Source: Saonia flava (GTDB taxonomy: Bacteria > Bacteroidota > Bacteroidia > Flavobacteriales > Flavobacteriaceae). Taken from it: a DNA stretch of 64,000 bases. The notes under the pieces are model-generated. The model saw nothing but the letters and a program-made list of their open reading frames with translations. It had not been told where the DNA came from and ran no database searches. Position 1 is the stretch's first letter. Each line of letters begins with the position of its first letter. The translations under genes were made by a program, and so were the position numbers. Positions 26,981 through 36,522 of the stretch are shown one piece after another. The stretch is taken from contig NZ_JAATJJ010000001.1 in the NCBI RefSeq assembly GCF_011927795.1, positions 1,613,062 to 1,677,061 of the forward strand. The letters run 5' to 3'.

Positions 26981-27065
26981 TAGTTTAGCATCTAAATGGT
27001 AAAGGCCAATGAAAATTGCCACTTTGTCATTGCTAATTCAACGGAACGTAAACTAAGTACAAAAA

Positions 27066-28151
27066 ATGGCAAGTAAAACAGAAGTAAAAGAATTATTAGA
27101 AGCAGGTGTGCACTTTGGCCACCTAACAAGAAAATGGAATCCCAATATGGCTCCCTATATCTACATGGAGCGTAACGGAATCCACGTTATCAATCTCTAC
27201 AAAACCGTTGCGAAATTAGATGAAGCCAATGAGGCTCTTAAAAAAATCGCAGCATCCGGAAGAAAAATTCTTTTTGTAGCTACCAAAAAACAAGCAAAAG
27301 ATATTGTTGCCGAAAAAGTGGCAAATGTAAATATGCCATACATCACAGAAAGATGGCCTGGAGGTATGTTGACCAACTTTGTTACTATCCGTAAAGCTGT
27401 TAAAAAAATGGCATCTATAGATAGAATGAAAAAGGATGGCACATTCCTTACTCTTTCCAAAAAAGAACGTCTACAAGTAGACCGTTTACGTGCTAAACTG
27501 GAAAAAAACTTAGGTTCAATTTCTGAAATGACGCGTTTACCTGGCGCACTATTTGTTGTAGATACCATGCGTGAGCATATTGCCGTAAAAGAGGCCCAAA
27601 AATTGAACATTCCAATTTTTGCCATGGTGGATACCAACTCCGACCCTAGACCAATTGATTATGTAATCCCTTCCAATGATGATGCATCAAAATCCATTGC
27701 TGCAATTATCTCAGAAGTAACCAATGCTGTTGCGGAAGGATTGGCTGAAAGAAAATCTGATAAGCAAACTGAAGGTGATGCCACCAAAGCTAAAAAAGAA
27801 GCTCCAAAGGCAAAAGAAGTTGAAGCTCCAAAAGCTAAAGACGAGAAAAAAGATGTGGCTCCAAAAAAAGAAGCTAAAGTTGTTTCGGATGATTTAACAA
27901 AGGTTGAAGGTGTAGGCCCTAAAGCTGCCGAAGCTTTAGTGAATGCAGGTATTGAAACCTACGCTAAATTAGCAAAAGCCAATGCTGATTCTGTTAAAGA
28001 AATTCTTACAGAAGCTAGCTCTAGAATGGCACACCTTGATCCAACTTCATGGCCAAAACAAGCACAAATGGCTGCTGATGGAAAATGGGACGAGCTTAAG
28101 GAATGGCAGGATAATACCAAAGGAGGGGTTGAAACCTCCGAAGAGGAATAG
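27066..28151 (+). CDS. rpsB: 30S ribosomal protein S2 with C-terminal helix-hairpin-helix extension
   Basis: 361 aa, about 100 longer than usual S2. Residues 1-230 are standard S2: LLEAGVHFGHLTRKWNPNM, ITERWPGGMLTNF, LFVVDTMREHIAVKEA and ANIPIFAMVDTN-type segment. A lysine/alanine/proline-rich linker (about 232-273) follows. The C-terminal domain (about 275-350) has DLTKVEGVGPKAAEALVNAG, a helix-hairpin-helix nucleic-acid-binding motif, then a short helical region with HLDPTSWPKQAQMAADG. I recall a similar tail on L21 of flavobacteria. tsf follows, as in most genomes. The extension could contact rRNA or another ribosomal element; that is inference. Confidence 0.96.
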   Translation: MASKTEVKELLEAGVHFGHLTRKWNPNMAPYIYMERNGIHVINLYKTVAKLDEANEALKKIAASGRKILFVATKKQAKDIVAEKVANVNMPYITERWPGGMLTNFVTIRKAVKKMASIDRMKKDGTFLTLSKKERLQVDRLRAKLEKNLGSISEMTRLPGALFVVDTMREHIAVKEAQKLNIPIFAMVDTNSDPRPIDYVIPSNDDASKSIAAIISEVTNAVAEGLAERKSDKQTEGDATKAKKEAPKAKEVEAPKAKDEKKDVAPKKEAKVVSDDLTKVEGVGPKAAEALVNAGIETYAKLAKANADSVKEILTEASSRMAHLDPTSWPKQAQMAADGKWDELKEWQDNTKGGVETSEEE

Positions 28152-28195
28152 ATTAAATCATAAATTAAATATTAATTTAAAATTATCTTAAACTA

Positions 28196-28215
28196 ACATA
28201 GGGAACAACCTATGT
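28196..28215 (+). ncRNA. Short hairpin between rpsB and tsf
   Basis: Perfect 7-bp stem ACATAGG (28196-28202) and CCTATGT (28209-28215) with loop GAACAA, in the 94-nt gap before tsf. There is no T-run, so it is not a normal terminator; it could be an mRNA processing or stability element. Confidence 0.3.
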
Positions 28216-28245
28216 AATTTAGGGCAATATTAAAACTTAAATAAG

Positions 28246-29070
28246 ATGGTAAAAATTACCGCCGCAGACGTAAACAAATTAAGAAAAACCACTGGTGCAG
28301 GAATGATGGACTGCAAAAAAGCCTTGGTTGAAGCTGAAGGGGATTTTGACAAAGCAATTGAAATTCTTCGAAAAAAAGGACAAAAAGTAGCTGCCAAAAG
28401 AGCGGATAGAGATTCTTCTGAAGGAGCTGTTATTGCAAAAGTAAATGCAGAAAATACCAATGGAGTTATTGTTTCGTTAAATTGTGAAACTGACTTTGTT
28501 GCTAAAAACGAGAGTTTTGTAACCTTAGCTACAGAATTGGCTGAACTTGCTTTAGGGTTTAGCAATAAAGAAGATTTCTTAGCAACTGATTATAAGGGCG
28601 TAACTGTACAAGATAAGCTTGTTGAACAAACAGGTGTTATTGGAGAAAAAATCGAAATAGGTGCTTTTAAAACTTTATCTGCTCCATTTGTAGGTTCATA
28701 TATCCATGCCGGTAACAAAATTGCTACTTTAGTTGGCCTTTCTGCTGCTGTTGATGGTGCTGCAGATGCGGCAAAAGATGTAGCCATGCAAGCCGCCGCT
28801 ATGAACCCTGTTGCTTTGAACGAAGACGGTGTTGATCAGTCAGTGATCGATAAAGAAATTGAAATTGCCAAAGACCAATTGAGACAGGAAGGAAAGCCAG
28901 AAGCTATGTTGGATAATATTGCCAAAGGAAAGATTAAGCGTTTCTTTAAGGACAATACCTTGGTAAACCAAGATTTCATAAAAGATAGCAAGCAGAGCGT
29001 TGCCCAATATGTTAAATCTATTGACTCAAACCTAGAAGTGACAGCTTTTGAGCGTGCTGCTTTAGGGTAA
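28246..29070 (+). CDS. tsf: Elongation factor Ts
   Basis: 274 aa. The N-terminal UBA-like domain has the EF-Ts start ITAADVNKLRKTTGAGMMDCKKAL. The core follows with NCETDFVAKNESF, the conserved EF-Tu-contacting segment, and HAGNKIATLVGL. The C-terminus has a coiled helical part (DQLRQEGKPEAMLDNIAKGKIKRFF). EF-Ts recycles EF-Tu by GDP/GTP exchange. It lies downstream of rpsB and ends at a strong bidirectional terminator. Confidence 0.97.
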   Translation: MVKITAADVNKLRKTTGAGMMDCKKALVEAEGDFDKAIEILRKKGQKVAAKRADRDSSEGAVIAKVNAENTNGVIVSLNCETDFVAKNESFVTLATELAELALGFSNKEDFLATDYKGVTVQDKLVEQTGVIGEKIEIGAFKTLSAPFVGSYIHAGNKIATLVGLSAAVDGAADAAKDVAMQAAAMNPVALNEDGVDQSVIDKEIEIAKDQLRQEGKPEAMLDNIAKGKIKRFFKDNTLVNQDFIKDSKQSVAQYVKSIDSNLEVTAFERAALG

Positions 29071-29093
29071 GGGTTTTAAAAATAAATACATAA

Positions 29094-29123
29094 AAAAGGG
29101 CTTTCTAAATAGAAAGCCCTTTT
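29094..29123. terminator. Bidirectional terminator between tsf and the M61 peptidase gene
   Basis: A 13-bp stem, AAAAGGGCTTTCT (29094-29106) and AGAAAGCCCTTTT (29111-29123), loop AAAT, with A-rich and T-rich flanks, placed between two convergent genes. Confidence 0.9.
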
Positions 29124-29144
29124 TATTTTTGGGATAATTCCTTA

Positions 29145-31016
29145 TTACCCTTTTAACCAAGCTTCTCTGAGTTTAGTTTGCTTTTCATTTGGAGCTTCAA
29201 CAGGGATTATTGTTTCAACATCCAAAATTGGAGTGCCAGCTTTTCCACTTAACACTATTTCTTCTTCTCCCCTTTTTATAACTACACTTATTTCCGTATC
29301 ATTTGTCCAACCAAAACTTTGTCCAATAATTGGACGTATGGCCTCTAAATCTATAGATGTACCATTAATTTCTTTTATGACATCACCACCTTCCATTCCC
29401 AAATCAGTAAAAAAGCTATTCAGTGTTATTCCCTTTCTAACAAAAATAGCATTGTCATTGTTCTGATCCACATCTATAAAAGGAATGTCTCCATTTAAAA
29501 AATATCCGCTCTGTTCTTGCAGGGTAGATGTAGACAATCCAACAATGTCTAAATACTTTTCATAATTTATTGGAGTGTCCCCAATAACGTGAGTGTCAAA
29601 AAAACTTCTTACCTCTGGGTAGGTCAACACAGCAATCTCATCAATTAATTTATCATCCTCAAACGGACTATTTTCCCCATACTTTTTGGAAAGTTCCTTC
29701 ATTAGCCACAAAACATTTTTTTCTCCATTACTCAAATCCCTCAAAAGAATATCAAGTGACATATTGATCAAGGCACCCTTTTCATATACATTGGCATAAT
29801 TGTCCTTATATGGATCAATTAAAATGTTTTTGCTCATTTGGGTAAAAGACATGGCATCATCAAAAGATTTAGAATTATTTATTTTACCCATAATACGAGA
29901 ATAGAATTCTTTTTCATCTATCAATCCCTGCTGAATTTGAAAAAGATTGGCAAAATATTCCGTTGTTCCCTCATACATCCATAAATGCTGGGACATTTTT
30001 GGGTCGTTAAAATCAAAATACTGTATCTCCTTGGAGTGTACGTTCAATGGAGTTACAATATGAAAAAACTCATGGGAAACAACATCTACCATAGCTTGCT
30101 CCAACCGCTCCTTTGGCATGGCCTCTGGCAAAACAACTACCGTAGAAGTGTGGTGCTCCAATGCGCCAAAACCTGAAGCATCGGTTTCCTCCAAAGTTGA
30201 AAGATAAAGTAGAATATTATACTCCTTTGTAGTGTTGATCTCTCCTAGAAAAGCTTTTTGCGCACTCATCATCTTTTCCATTCTATCCCTTAAGCTAGCA
30301 GCAGTATAGGTGTTATTAGGTGAATAGACACTAAGGTTCACCGTTATATCGTTTATCTGAAAAGATTCCGCTCCTCTTTTGGAATACATAATTGGGTTAT
30401 CTATAACCTCAAAATAACGTTTAGCTATAAATGTATCCACAGTAACATCCTGCTTATCCCCTCCTCTTTTAACCAAAGAAGTTGTTGGTTTTAATTTATT
30501 GGATTTAGTAATTGTAATTTCATAGGAAACTTCTTTTAAATCATCAAAATACCCCACAAAACCATGCAAGTTCAACATGTAGTTTTCTCCAGCATTAATA
30601 TTTGTGCCCGCAGGTGAAAACACAGCATCCTCAACCTCCGACTCTGTATCATATGTATCATTCACCATATAAGCCACTTTATCAAGATTTTTTCCATTGG
30701 AAATCACCCAAGTATTATCATCCCTTTTTGCAGCGGGGAGTTCTTTGCCATCATAATCCAAGGCTTTAAAAGCATCTATATACTTTCCATAATTATCTTC
30801 GCTGTATGTACCTGGAACTGTTTTTGGAATGTAGAACAGAATCTCATCTTTAGTGAAAGCTCCTGGATTTATCATAACATTCACTTTATCATCCACAATA
30901 TTTAACAAATCAATAGTTGTTAATACCGGTGTATTTTCCGCGGTAACAATAGATTTACTAGCTCCACATGCATACAACAAGAGGATTGTTAGTACCCCTA
31001 TGGTGAATTTTTTCAT
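29145..31016 (-). CDS. M61 family metallopeptidase with PDZ domain (lipoprotein)
   Basis: 623 aa. A lipoprotein signal (TILLLYACGAS, Cys17) is followed by an N-terminal beta domain with VPGTYSEDNYGKYI. The zinc motif is SHEFFH (HExxH at about 313-317) and the third ligand is likely the Glu in MYEGTTEYFANL, both typical of M61 glycyl-aminopeptidases. A C-terminal PDZ-like domain (about 515-590, GMEGGDVIKEINGTSIDL) probably binds peptide ends. The enzyme should sit in the periplasm or on the cell surface. It is a single gene divergent from pyrH. Confidence 0.9.
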   Translation of the reverse strand: MKKFTIGVLTILLLYACGASKSIVTAENTPVLTTIDLLNIVDDKVNVMINPGAFTKDEILFYIPKTVPGTYSEDNYGKYIDAFKALDYDGKELPAAKRDDNTWVISNGKNLDKVAYMVNDTYDTESEVEDAVFSPAGTNINAGENYMLNLHGFVGYFDDLKEVSYEITITKSNKLKPTTSLVKRGGDKQDVTVDTFIAKRYFEVIDNPIMYSKRGAESFQINDITVNLSVYSPNNTYTAASLRDRMEKMMSAQKAFLGEINTTKEYNILLYLSTLEETDASGFGALEHHTSTVVVLPEAMPKERLEQAMVDVVSHEFFHIVTPLNVHSKEIQYFDFNDPKMSQHLWMYEGTTEYFANLFQIQQGLIDEKEFYSRIMGKINNSKSFDDAMSFTQMSKNILIDPYKDNYANVYEKGALINMSLDILLRDLSNGEKNVLWLMKELSKKYGENSPFEDDKLIDEIAVLTYPEVRSFFDTHVIGDTPINYEKYLDIVGLSTSTLQEQSGYFLNGDIPFIDVDQNNDNAIFVRKGITLNSFFTDLGMEGGDVIKEINGTSIDLEAIRPIIGQSFGWTNDTEISVVIKRGEEEIVLSGKAGTPILDVETIIPVEAPNEKQTKLREAWLKG

Positions 31017-31143
31017 TATTTAAATTTTTTTCGTGTTTATTATCTACAAGAATATAAAATATAATTAAAGTTCATACTGCCATTAAGAAATAATTAGTGA
31101 ATACTATATACAGTCTCTAGGTTTTCCCATAAATATTTTTGAC

Positions 31144-31151
31144 TATTTTTG
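31144..31151 (+). promoter_or_regulatory. -7 element upstream of pyrH
   Basis: TATTTTTG at 31144-31151, 22 nt before the ATG. A second identical element sits 10 nt upstream (31134-31141). Neither has a clean TTG at the -33 position. Confidence 0.45.
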
Positions 31152-31173
31152 TTTCGGTTTTTAAAAAGACAAA

Positions 31174-31881
31174 ATGCAATACAAAAGAATACTTCTAAAA
31201 CTTAGTGGTGAAGCCTTAATGGGAGAAAAACAATATGGTATTGATGCCAATCGTCTTTCAGAGTATGCCAGTGAGATAAAGGAAGTAGTGAATAAAGGCA
31301 TAGAAGTAGCTATTGTAATTGGAGGAGGGAATATTTTTCGAGGTCTCGCAGGGGCAAGCAATGGAATGGATAGGGTACAAGCAGATCATATGGGTATGCT
31401 GGCGACCGTTATAAATGGTCTTGCGCTGCAAAGTGCATTGGAAATACAAGGTGTACAAACACGATTGCAGTCAGCCATAAAAATAAATGAAGTTGCTGAG
31501 CCTTTCATTAGAAGAAGAGCTATGCGACATTTGGAAAAAGGAAGAGTAGTGATTTTTGGGGGAGGAACTGGTAACCCATATTTTACTACAGATTCGGCGG
31601 CAGTTTTAAGAGCTATAGAAATTGAGGCCGATGTAATCCTAAAAGGCACTAGGGTGGACGGTATTTATACATCTGACCCAGAAAAAGATAAAACCGCAAC
31701 TAAATTTGATACGATTTCTTTTAAAGAAGTCCTTACAAAGGGTCTTAAAGTGATGGACACAACGGCATTTACCTTGAGTCAAGAAAATGAGCTTCCCATT
31801 GTAGTTTTTGATATGAACAAAAAAGGAAACTTATTAAAAATAATATCTGGAGAAACAATTGGAACCACTGTTAACCTATAG
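31174..31881 (+). CDS. pyrH: UMP kinase
   Basis: 235 aa. It shows the amino-acid-kinase fold of bacterial Pyr[23 protein letters not shown], the substrate segment with [31 protein letters not shown] and [11 protein letters not shown]. It phosphorylates UMP to UDP. It is followed 41 nt downstream by frr, the widespread pyrH-frr pairing. Confidence 0.98.
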   Translation: MQYKRILLKLSGEALMGEKQYGIDANRLSEYASEIKEVVNKGIEVAIVIGGGNIFRGLAGASNGMDRVQADHMGMLATVINGLALQSALEIQGVQTRLQSAIKINEVAEPFIRRRAMRHLEKGRVVIFGGGTGNPYFTTDSAAVLRAIEIEADVILKGTRVDGIYTSDPEKDKTATKFDTISFKEVLTKGLKVMDTTAFTLSQENELPIVVFDMNKKGNLLKIISGETIGTTVNL

Positions 31882-31922
31882 CTTTGGTACAATTTGTGTA
31901 TCCACTTTTTTAAATTACGCAT

Positions 31923-32480
31923 ATGAACGAAGACATTAAATTTATATTGGATGCCACCAAAGAAGGTATGGAGCATGCCATGTTACATTTGGAAAAAGCA
32001 TTTATTAAAATTAGAGCGGGAAAAGCCAGCCCTATTATGCTGTCAAGTGTTATGGTTGAATACTACGGCTCACAAACACCTTTATCACAAGTAGCCAACG
32101 TAAATACTCCTGATGCTAGAACTATTTCCGTACAACCATGGGAAAAAAGTTTGTTGCAAGAAATTGAAAAAGCCATTATGAATGCCAACCTAGGATTTAA
32201 CCCTATGAACAATGGTGAAACGATAATCATCAATGTTCCACCTTTAACCGAGGAAAGAAGAAGGGAATTGGTAAAACAAGCGAAAGCCGAGGCCGAACAT
32301 GCCAAAGTAAGTATCAGAAATGCCAGACAGGATGCAAATAAGGAAATTAGAGCTTTGGAGGACGTTTCAGAAGATTTACAAACAAATGGAGAAGTAGACG
32401 TCCAGGCGCTAACGGATTCTTATAGTAAAAAAGTGGATGAAGTATTAAGCGTTAAGGAAGCAGAGATAATGAAAGTTTAA
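31923..32480 (+). CDS. frr: Ribosome recycling factor
   Basis: 185 aa, normal length. Family blocks: ATKEGMEHAMLHLEKAFIKIRAGKASP, VNTPDARTISVQPWEKSLLQEIEKAI, and NVPPLTEERRRELVKQAK. It splits post-termination ribosomes together with EF-G. It is co-directional with pyrH, and is followed by an exporter gene that has its own -7 element. Confidence 0.98.
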   Translation: MNEDIKFILDATKEGMEHAMLHLEKAFIKIRAGKASPIMLSSVMVEYYGSQTPLSQVANVNTPDARTISVQPWEKSLLQEIEKAIMNANLGFNPMNNGETIIINVPPLTEERRRELVKQAKAEAEHAKVSIRNARQDANKEIRALEDVSEDLQTNGEVDVQALTDSYSKKVDEVLSVKEAEIMKV

Positions 32481-32535
32481 TTATAATGTCTTCTTATTTT
32501 ATAATTGGTTTCTAGGAACACTACCAATCATTTTC

Positions 32536-32543
32536 TACCTTTG
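32536..32543 (+). promoter_or_regulatory. -7 element upstream of the MMPL/RND exporter
   Basis: TACCTTTG matches TAnnTTTG, 18 nt before the ATG at 32562. The nearest TTG (32505-32507) is too far upstream for a normal spacer. Confidence 0.4.
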
Positions 32544-32561
32544 CCCGCGAAATAAATTAAC

Positions 32562-34964
32562 ATGGTAACCAAGCTTACCCAAGGTTTTTGGGCCACGACT
32601 GCTAGAACAATCCTTAGAAACAGAATCCTAATTTTAATTGGGATTACAGCCATAACTGTATTCTTGGCATTACAATGGAAAAACATGCGTTTTTCCAGTT
32701 CTGAAGCTAATCTGCTACCTGATGACCACCCTATAAATATAGAATACCAATCTTTTTTAAAAAGTTTTGGAGAAGAAGGGAATGCCATAGTACTTGCAAT
32801 ACAAGACACTGCCTTATTCTTACCAGAACAATTTAATCGATGGAACAAATTAAGCAAACAACTAGGAGCATTCCCAGAAGTTGATGTTGTTCTTTCAACC
32901 GACAATCTTAAAGAGCTTGTAAAAGACAATGATAAGCAGGAGTTTACATTAGAGCCATTTATAAAATCCACTCCAAAAACTAAAAAAGAAATAGATAGCC
33001 TTGTCAATCATTTATTTAAGGACTTACCCTTTTATGACAACTTGCTATATAACAAAGAAAGTGGCACAATACGTACAGTAATGTATTTGGACAAGGATAT
33101 TGTCAACACTTCTGTCCGAAAAGATTTTGTTTTAAAGGACCTCACCAGTTTAGTCAATTCTTTTGAGGAAGAAACAGGGATGGATGTAAGGGTCTCTGGA
33201 ATGCCCTATATACGCACTATGAACTCCCAAAATATTATTGATGAAATAGGGAAATTTATCTTAGCTGCATTAGGGGTAACCTCTTTAATTTTCTTTTTCT
33301 TTTTTAGAAGTTTCCGAGCAACGTTCATATCAATGTGTGTGGTAATCATTGGGGTAATGTGGGCCTTTGGAATTTTAGGATTGTTAGAATATGAAATTAC
33401 GGTTTTAACCGCATTGATTCCTCCTTTGATTATTGTCATAGGGATTCCCAACTGCATTTTCTTGATCAACAAATATCAGCAAGAGGTAAAAAAACATGGA
33501 AATCAGGCACTTTCACTTCAACGTGTAATTTCCAAAATTGGAAATGCAACGTTAATGACCAACGTAACAACAGCTTCAGGTTTTGCAACTTTTATCATTA
33601 CGGATAGTAAGCTATTGACCGAATTTGGAATTGTTGCATCAATAAATATTATAGGAATCTTCATTCTATCATTATTGATTATTCCAATTGTTTATAGTTT
33701 TATGTCGCTCCCAAAAACAAAACACCTAAAGCATCTAAATAAAAGATGGATAGACGCATTTGTTAGCTGGATGGAAAAAATTGTTAGAGAGAGAAGAATT
33801 ACTATTTATGTTACTTCACTCATCCTACTTATATTAAGTATTATAGGTATTTACCAAATAGATGTCTCAGGAAGCCCCATAGAGGATATGCCAAAAAAGG
33901 CAGATTTTTTTAAAGATATCCGCTTCTTTGAAAAAGAGTTTGATGGCATAATGCCTGTAGAAATTGTAGTCGACACCAAGCGAGAAAAAGGGGTCTTGAA
34001 ACCTGCTACCCTAAGAAGAATGAATGATTTAGGAGAAGTAATAGAAGAAATCCCTGAATTGTCCAAACCTATATCTGTGGTCAACTTGGTTAAATATTCC
34101 AAACAGGCCTTTTATAATGGTATTCCAAAATATTATCAACTTCCTACAACCCAGGAAAATAATTTTATCATGGATGTTGCACGGAAATCATCAGAGAACA
34201 GTAATCTCTTGGAAAGCTTTGTTGATAGCATAGGGCAAACCGCCAGGATTACAACATACATGAAGGATGTGAAAACAGATCGCATGGAAGAAATTGAAAA
34301 ACGTCTTCAAGAAAGTATTGATAAAATTTTTCCATCAGAAAGGTACAATGCATTTATTACCGGAAAAGCACTTCTTTTTTTAAAAGGAACAAAATATCTA
34401 GTAAAAAATTTGGTATTGTCATTAGCCTTGGCGATAGGGCTAATAGCTCTTTTTATGGCCTATCTTTTTCGTTCTTTTAGAATGATAATTATATCATTGA
34501 TTCCAAATTTATTACCACTTGTAATTACTGCCGGGGTTATGGGCTTCGTAGGTGTCCCCATAAAACCATCGACCATTTTGGTATTCAGTATTGCGTTTGG
34601 AATCTCAGTGGATGATACCATACACTTCCTAGCTAAATATAGACAAGAACTTACAGAAAACAAATGGCGTGTAAAAGTGTCCGTCTATAATGCCTTACGA
34701 GAAACTGGTGTGAGTATGTTCTATACGTCTATAGTACTTTTTTTCGGCTTTTCAGTGTTTACAATTTCTAATTTTGGAGGCACTGTCGCTTTAGGGTCCC
34801 TAGTATCGGCAACACTACTTTTTGCAATGCTGGCAAATTTAATTTTGTTGCCATCCCTTTTATTATCCTTGGAAAAAAGTATAGCCAATAAACAAGTACT
34901 TAAAAAACCGCAAATAGACATTCTTCCAAAAGACGAGTTAAATAACGGTCAAAACATTAATTAA
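32562..34964 (+). CDS. MMPL/RND-superfamily exporter
   Basis: 800 aa. Two repeats of the architecture transmembrane helix, large periplasmic loop and bundle of five helices are visible: helix about 22-38, loop to about 225, helices 230-380; helix about 405-425, loop to 620, helices 625-780. The sequence SVDDTIHFLAKY in the second bundle carries the paired acidic residues expected for proton coupling. It lacks a separate adaptor or outer-membrane partner gene. The size and features suit lipid exporters of the HpnN/MmpL type, but the cargo is unknown. It follows frr and precedes asnS on the same strand. Confidence 0.88.
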   Translation: MVTKLTQGFWATTARTILRNRILILIGITAITVFLALQWKNMRFSSSEANLLPDDHPINIEYQSFLKSFGEEGNAIVLAIQDTALFLPEQFNRWNKLSKQLGAFPEVDVVLSTDNLKELVKDNDKQEFTLEPFIKSTPKTKKEIDSLVNHLFKDLPFYDNLLYNKESGTIRTVMYLDKDIVNTSVRKDFVLKDLTSLVNSFEEETGMDVRVSGMPYIRTMNSQNIIDEIGKFILAALGVTSLIFFFFFRSFRATFISMCVVIIGVMWAFGILGLLEYEITVLTALIPPLIIVIGIPNCIFLINKYQQEVKKHGNQALSLQRVISKIGNATLMTNVTTASGFATFIITDSKLLTEFGIVASINIIGIFILSLLIIPIVYSFMSLPKTKHLKHLNKRWIDAFVSWMEKIVRERRITIYVTSLILLILSIIGIYQIDVSGSPIEDMPKKADFFKDIRFFEKEFDGIMPVEIVVDTKREKGVLKPATLRRMNDLGEVIEEIPELSKPISVVNLVKYSKQAFYNGIPKYYQLPTTQENNFIMDVARKSSENSNLLESFVDSIGQTARITTYMKDVKTDRMEEIEKRLQESIDKIFPSERYNAFITGKALLFLKGTKYLVKNLVLSLALAIGLIALFMAYLFRSFRMIIISLIPNLLPLVITAGVMGFVGVPIKPSTILVFSIAFGISVDDTIHFLAKYRQELTENKWRVKVSVYNALRETGVSMFYTSIVLFFGFSVFTISNFGGTVALGSLVSATLLFAMLANLILLPSLLLSLEKSIANKQVLKKPQIDILPKDELNNGQNIN

Positions 34965-35011
34965 TATGGATTAATCGTGCCAATGTATCTATCCTTTTTT
35001 ATCAAAAAGGC

Positions 35012-35019
35012 TATCTTTG
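35012..35019 (+). promoter_or_regulatory. -7 element upstream of asnS
   Basis: TATCTTTG, 24 nt before the ATG; no TTG at the expected -33 distance. Confidence 0.4.
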
Positions 35020-35043
35020 GCATTCAAATTATTGAAGTAATCT

Positions 35044-36480
35044 ATGATAAAATCATATCCAATTAAAGAGCTACTTTCCAATGTTCCAATACTACATGAA
35101 GTTGTGGTAAATGGGTGGGTAAAAACCTTTAGAAGCAATAGATTTATTGCCCTAAATGATGGTTCAACCATTAATAACATACAATGTGTAGTAGATTTTG
35201 AACAGTTTGACGAAGAATTACTTAAGCAAATTGCAACTGGTGCTGCGTTAAAAATATCTGGTACTTTGGTAGAAAGCCAAGGAAAAGGGCAAAACGTAGA
35301 AATCCAGGTAAAAGATATTTTTGTTCATGGAAGTGCCGACCCTGAAACCTACCCTATTCAACCCAAAAAACATTCTTTGGAGTTTTTAAGGGAAAAGGCA
35401 CATTTAAGAGTTCGCACAAATACATTTGCGGCAGTAATGCGCGTGCGTTCTGCATTGTCATTTGCCGTTCATCAATATTTTAGGGATAATGGTTTTTATT
35501 ATGTACATACTCCTATAATTACCGGTTCGGATGCCGAGGGAGCGGGTGAAATGTTCAGGGTTTCTACTTTGGACCCTAAAAATCCACCAGTGACGGAAGA
35601 AGGAAATGTAGATTACAAAGAAGATTTCTTTGGCAAGGAAACCAATCTAACTGTTTCGGGACAATTGGAAGCAGAAACCTATGCTATGGGATTGGGAAAA
35701 GTATATACTTTTGGTCCAACTTTTAGAGCGGAAAATTCAAACACATCAAGACATTTGGCGGAATTTTGGATGATTGAACCAGAAGTGGCATTTAACGATT
35801 TGGATGCCAATATGGACTTGGCGGAAGATTTTATTAAAAATGTAATAAACTATATCCTAGACAATTGCAAGGAAGACTTGGAATTTTTGGAAAAACGCTT
35901 ATTGGATGAGGAAAAATCAAAACCCCAGATAGAAAGAAGTGAAATGGCGCTGTTGGAAAAACTTAGGTTTGTTTCTGAAAACAACTTTAAAAGAGTATCC
36001 TATACTGAGGCTATTGATATTTTAAGAAATTGCAAACCCAACAAAAAGAAAAAATTCAAATATTCAATTGATGAGTGGGGTGCCGATCTACAAAGTGAGC
36101 ATGAGCGCTTTTTAGTTGAGAAACACTTTAAATGTCCCGTTATCTTATTTGATTATCCAGCAAAAATCAAAGCATTTTATATGCGTTTAAATGAAGATGG
36201 CAATACCGTACGAGCCATGGATATTTTATTTCCTGGGATTGGAGAAATTGTAGGTGGCTCTCAAAGAGAAGAACGGTTGGATGTCTTAAAAGAAAAAATA
36301 GAAACTCTAGGGATAGACGAAAAAGAGCTCTGGTGGTATTTGGACCTTAGAAAATTTGGAACGGCTGTCCATAGTGGTTTTGGCCTTGGTTTTGAAAGGT
36401 TGGTTCTTTTTGCAACAGGAATGGGCAACATAAGAGATGTGATTCCATTTCCCAGAACCCCGCAGAATGCAGAGTTTTAA
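35044..36480 (+). CDS. asnS: Asparaginyl-tRNA synthetase
   Basis: 478 aa. An N-terminal OB-fold anticodon-binding domain (about 1-120, [22 protein letters not shown]) is followed by a class II catalytic core. The core has the AsnRS segment [13 protein letters not shown], motif 2 in [20 protein letters not shown], and motif 3 in [15 protein letters not shown]. The serine-rich flipping region and the absence of an insertion domain favour Asn over Asp specificity. Presence of this enzyme means Asn-tRNA is made directly, without amidation. Confidence 0.97.
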   Translation: MIKSYPIKELLSNVPILHEVVVNGWVKTFRSNRFIALNDGSTINNIQCVVDFEQFDEELLKQIATGAALKISGTLVESQGKGQNVEIQVKDIFVHGSADPETYPIQPKKHSLEFLREKAHLRVRTNTFAAVMRVRSALSFAVHQYFRDNGFYYVHTPIITGSDAEGAGEMFRVSTLDPKNPPVTEEGNVDYKEDFFGKETNLTVSGQLEAETYAMGLGKVYTFGPTFRAENSNTSRHLAEFWMIEPEVAFNDLDANMDLAEDFIKNVINYILDNCKEDLEFLEKRLLDEEKSKPQIERSEMALLEKLRFVSENNFKRVSYTEAIDILRNCKPNKKKKFKYSIDEWGADLQSEHERFLVEKHFKCPVILFDYPAKIKAFYMRLNEDGNTVRAMDILFPGIGEIVGGSQREERLDVLKEKIETLGIDEKELWWYLDLRKFGTAVHSGFGLGFERLVLFATGMGNIRDVIPFPRTPQNAEF

Positions 36481-36522
36481 TCTTATTTCTTTAACTTTAT
36501 AACAAGTAAAGAATAACCCCAT

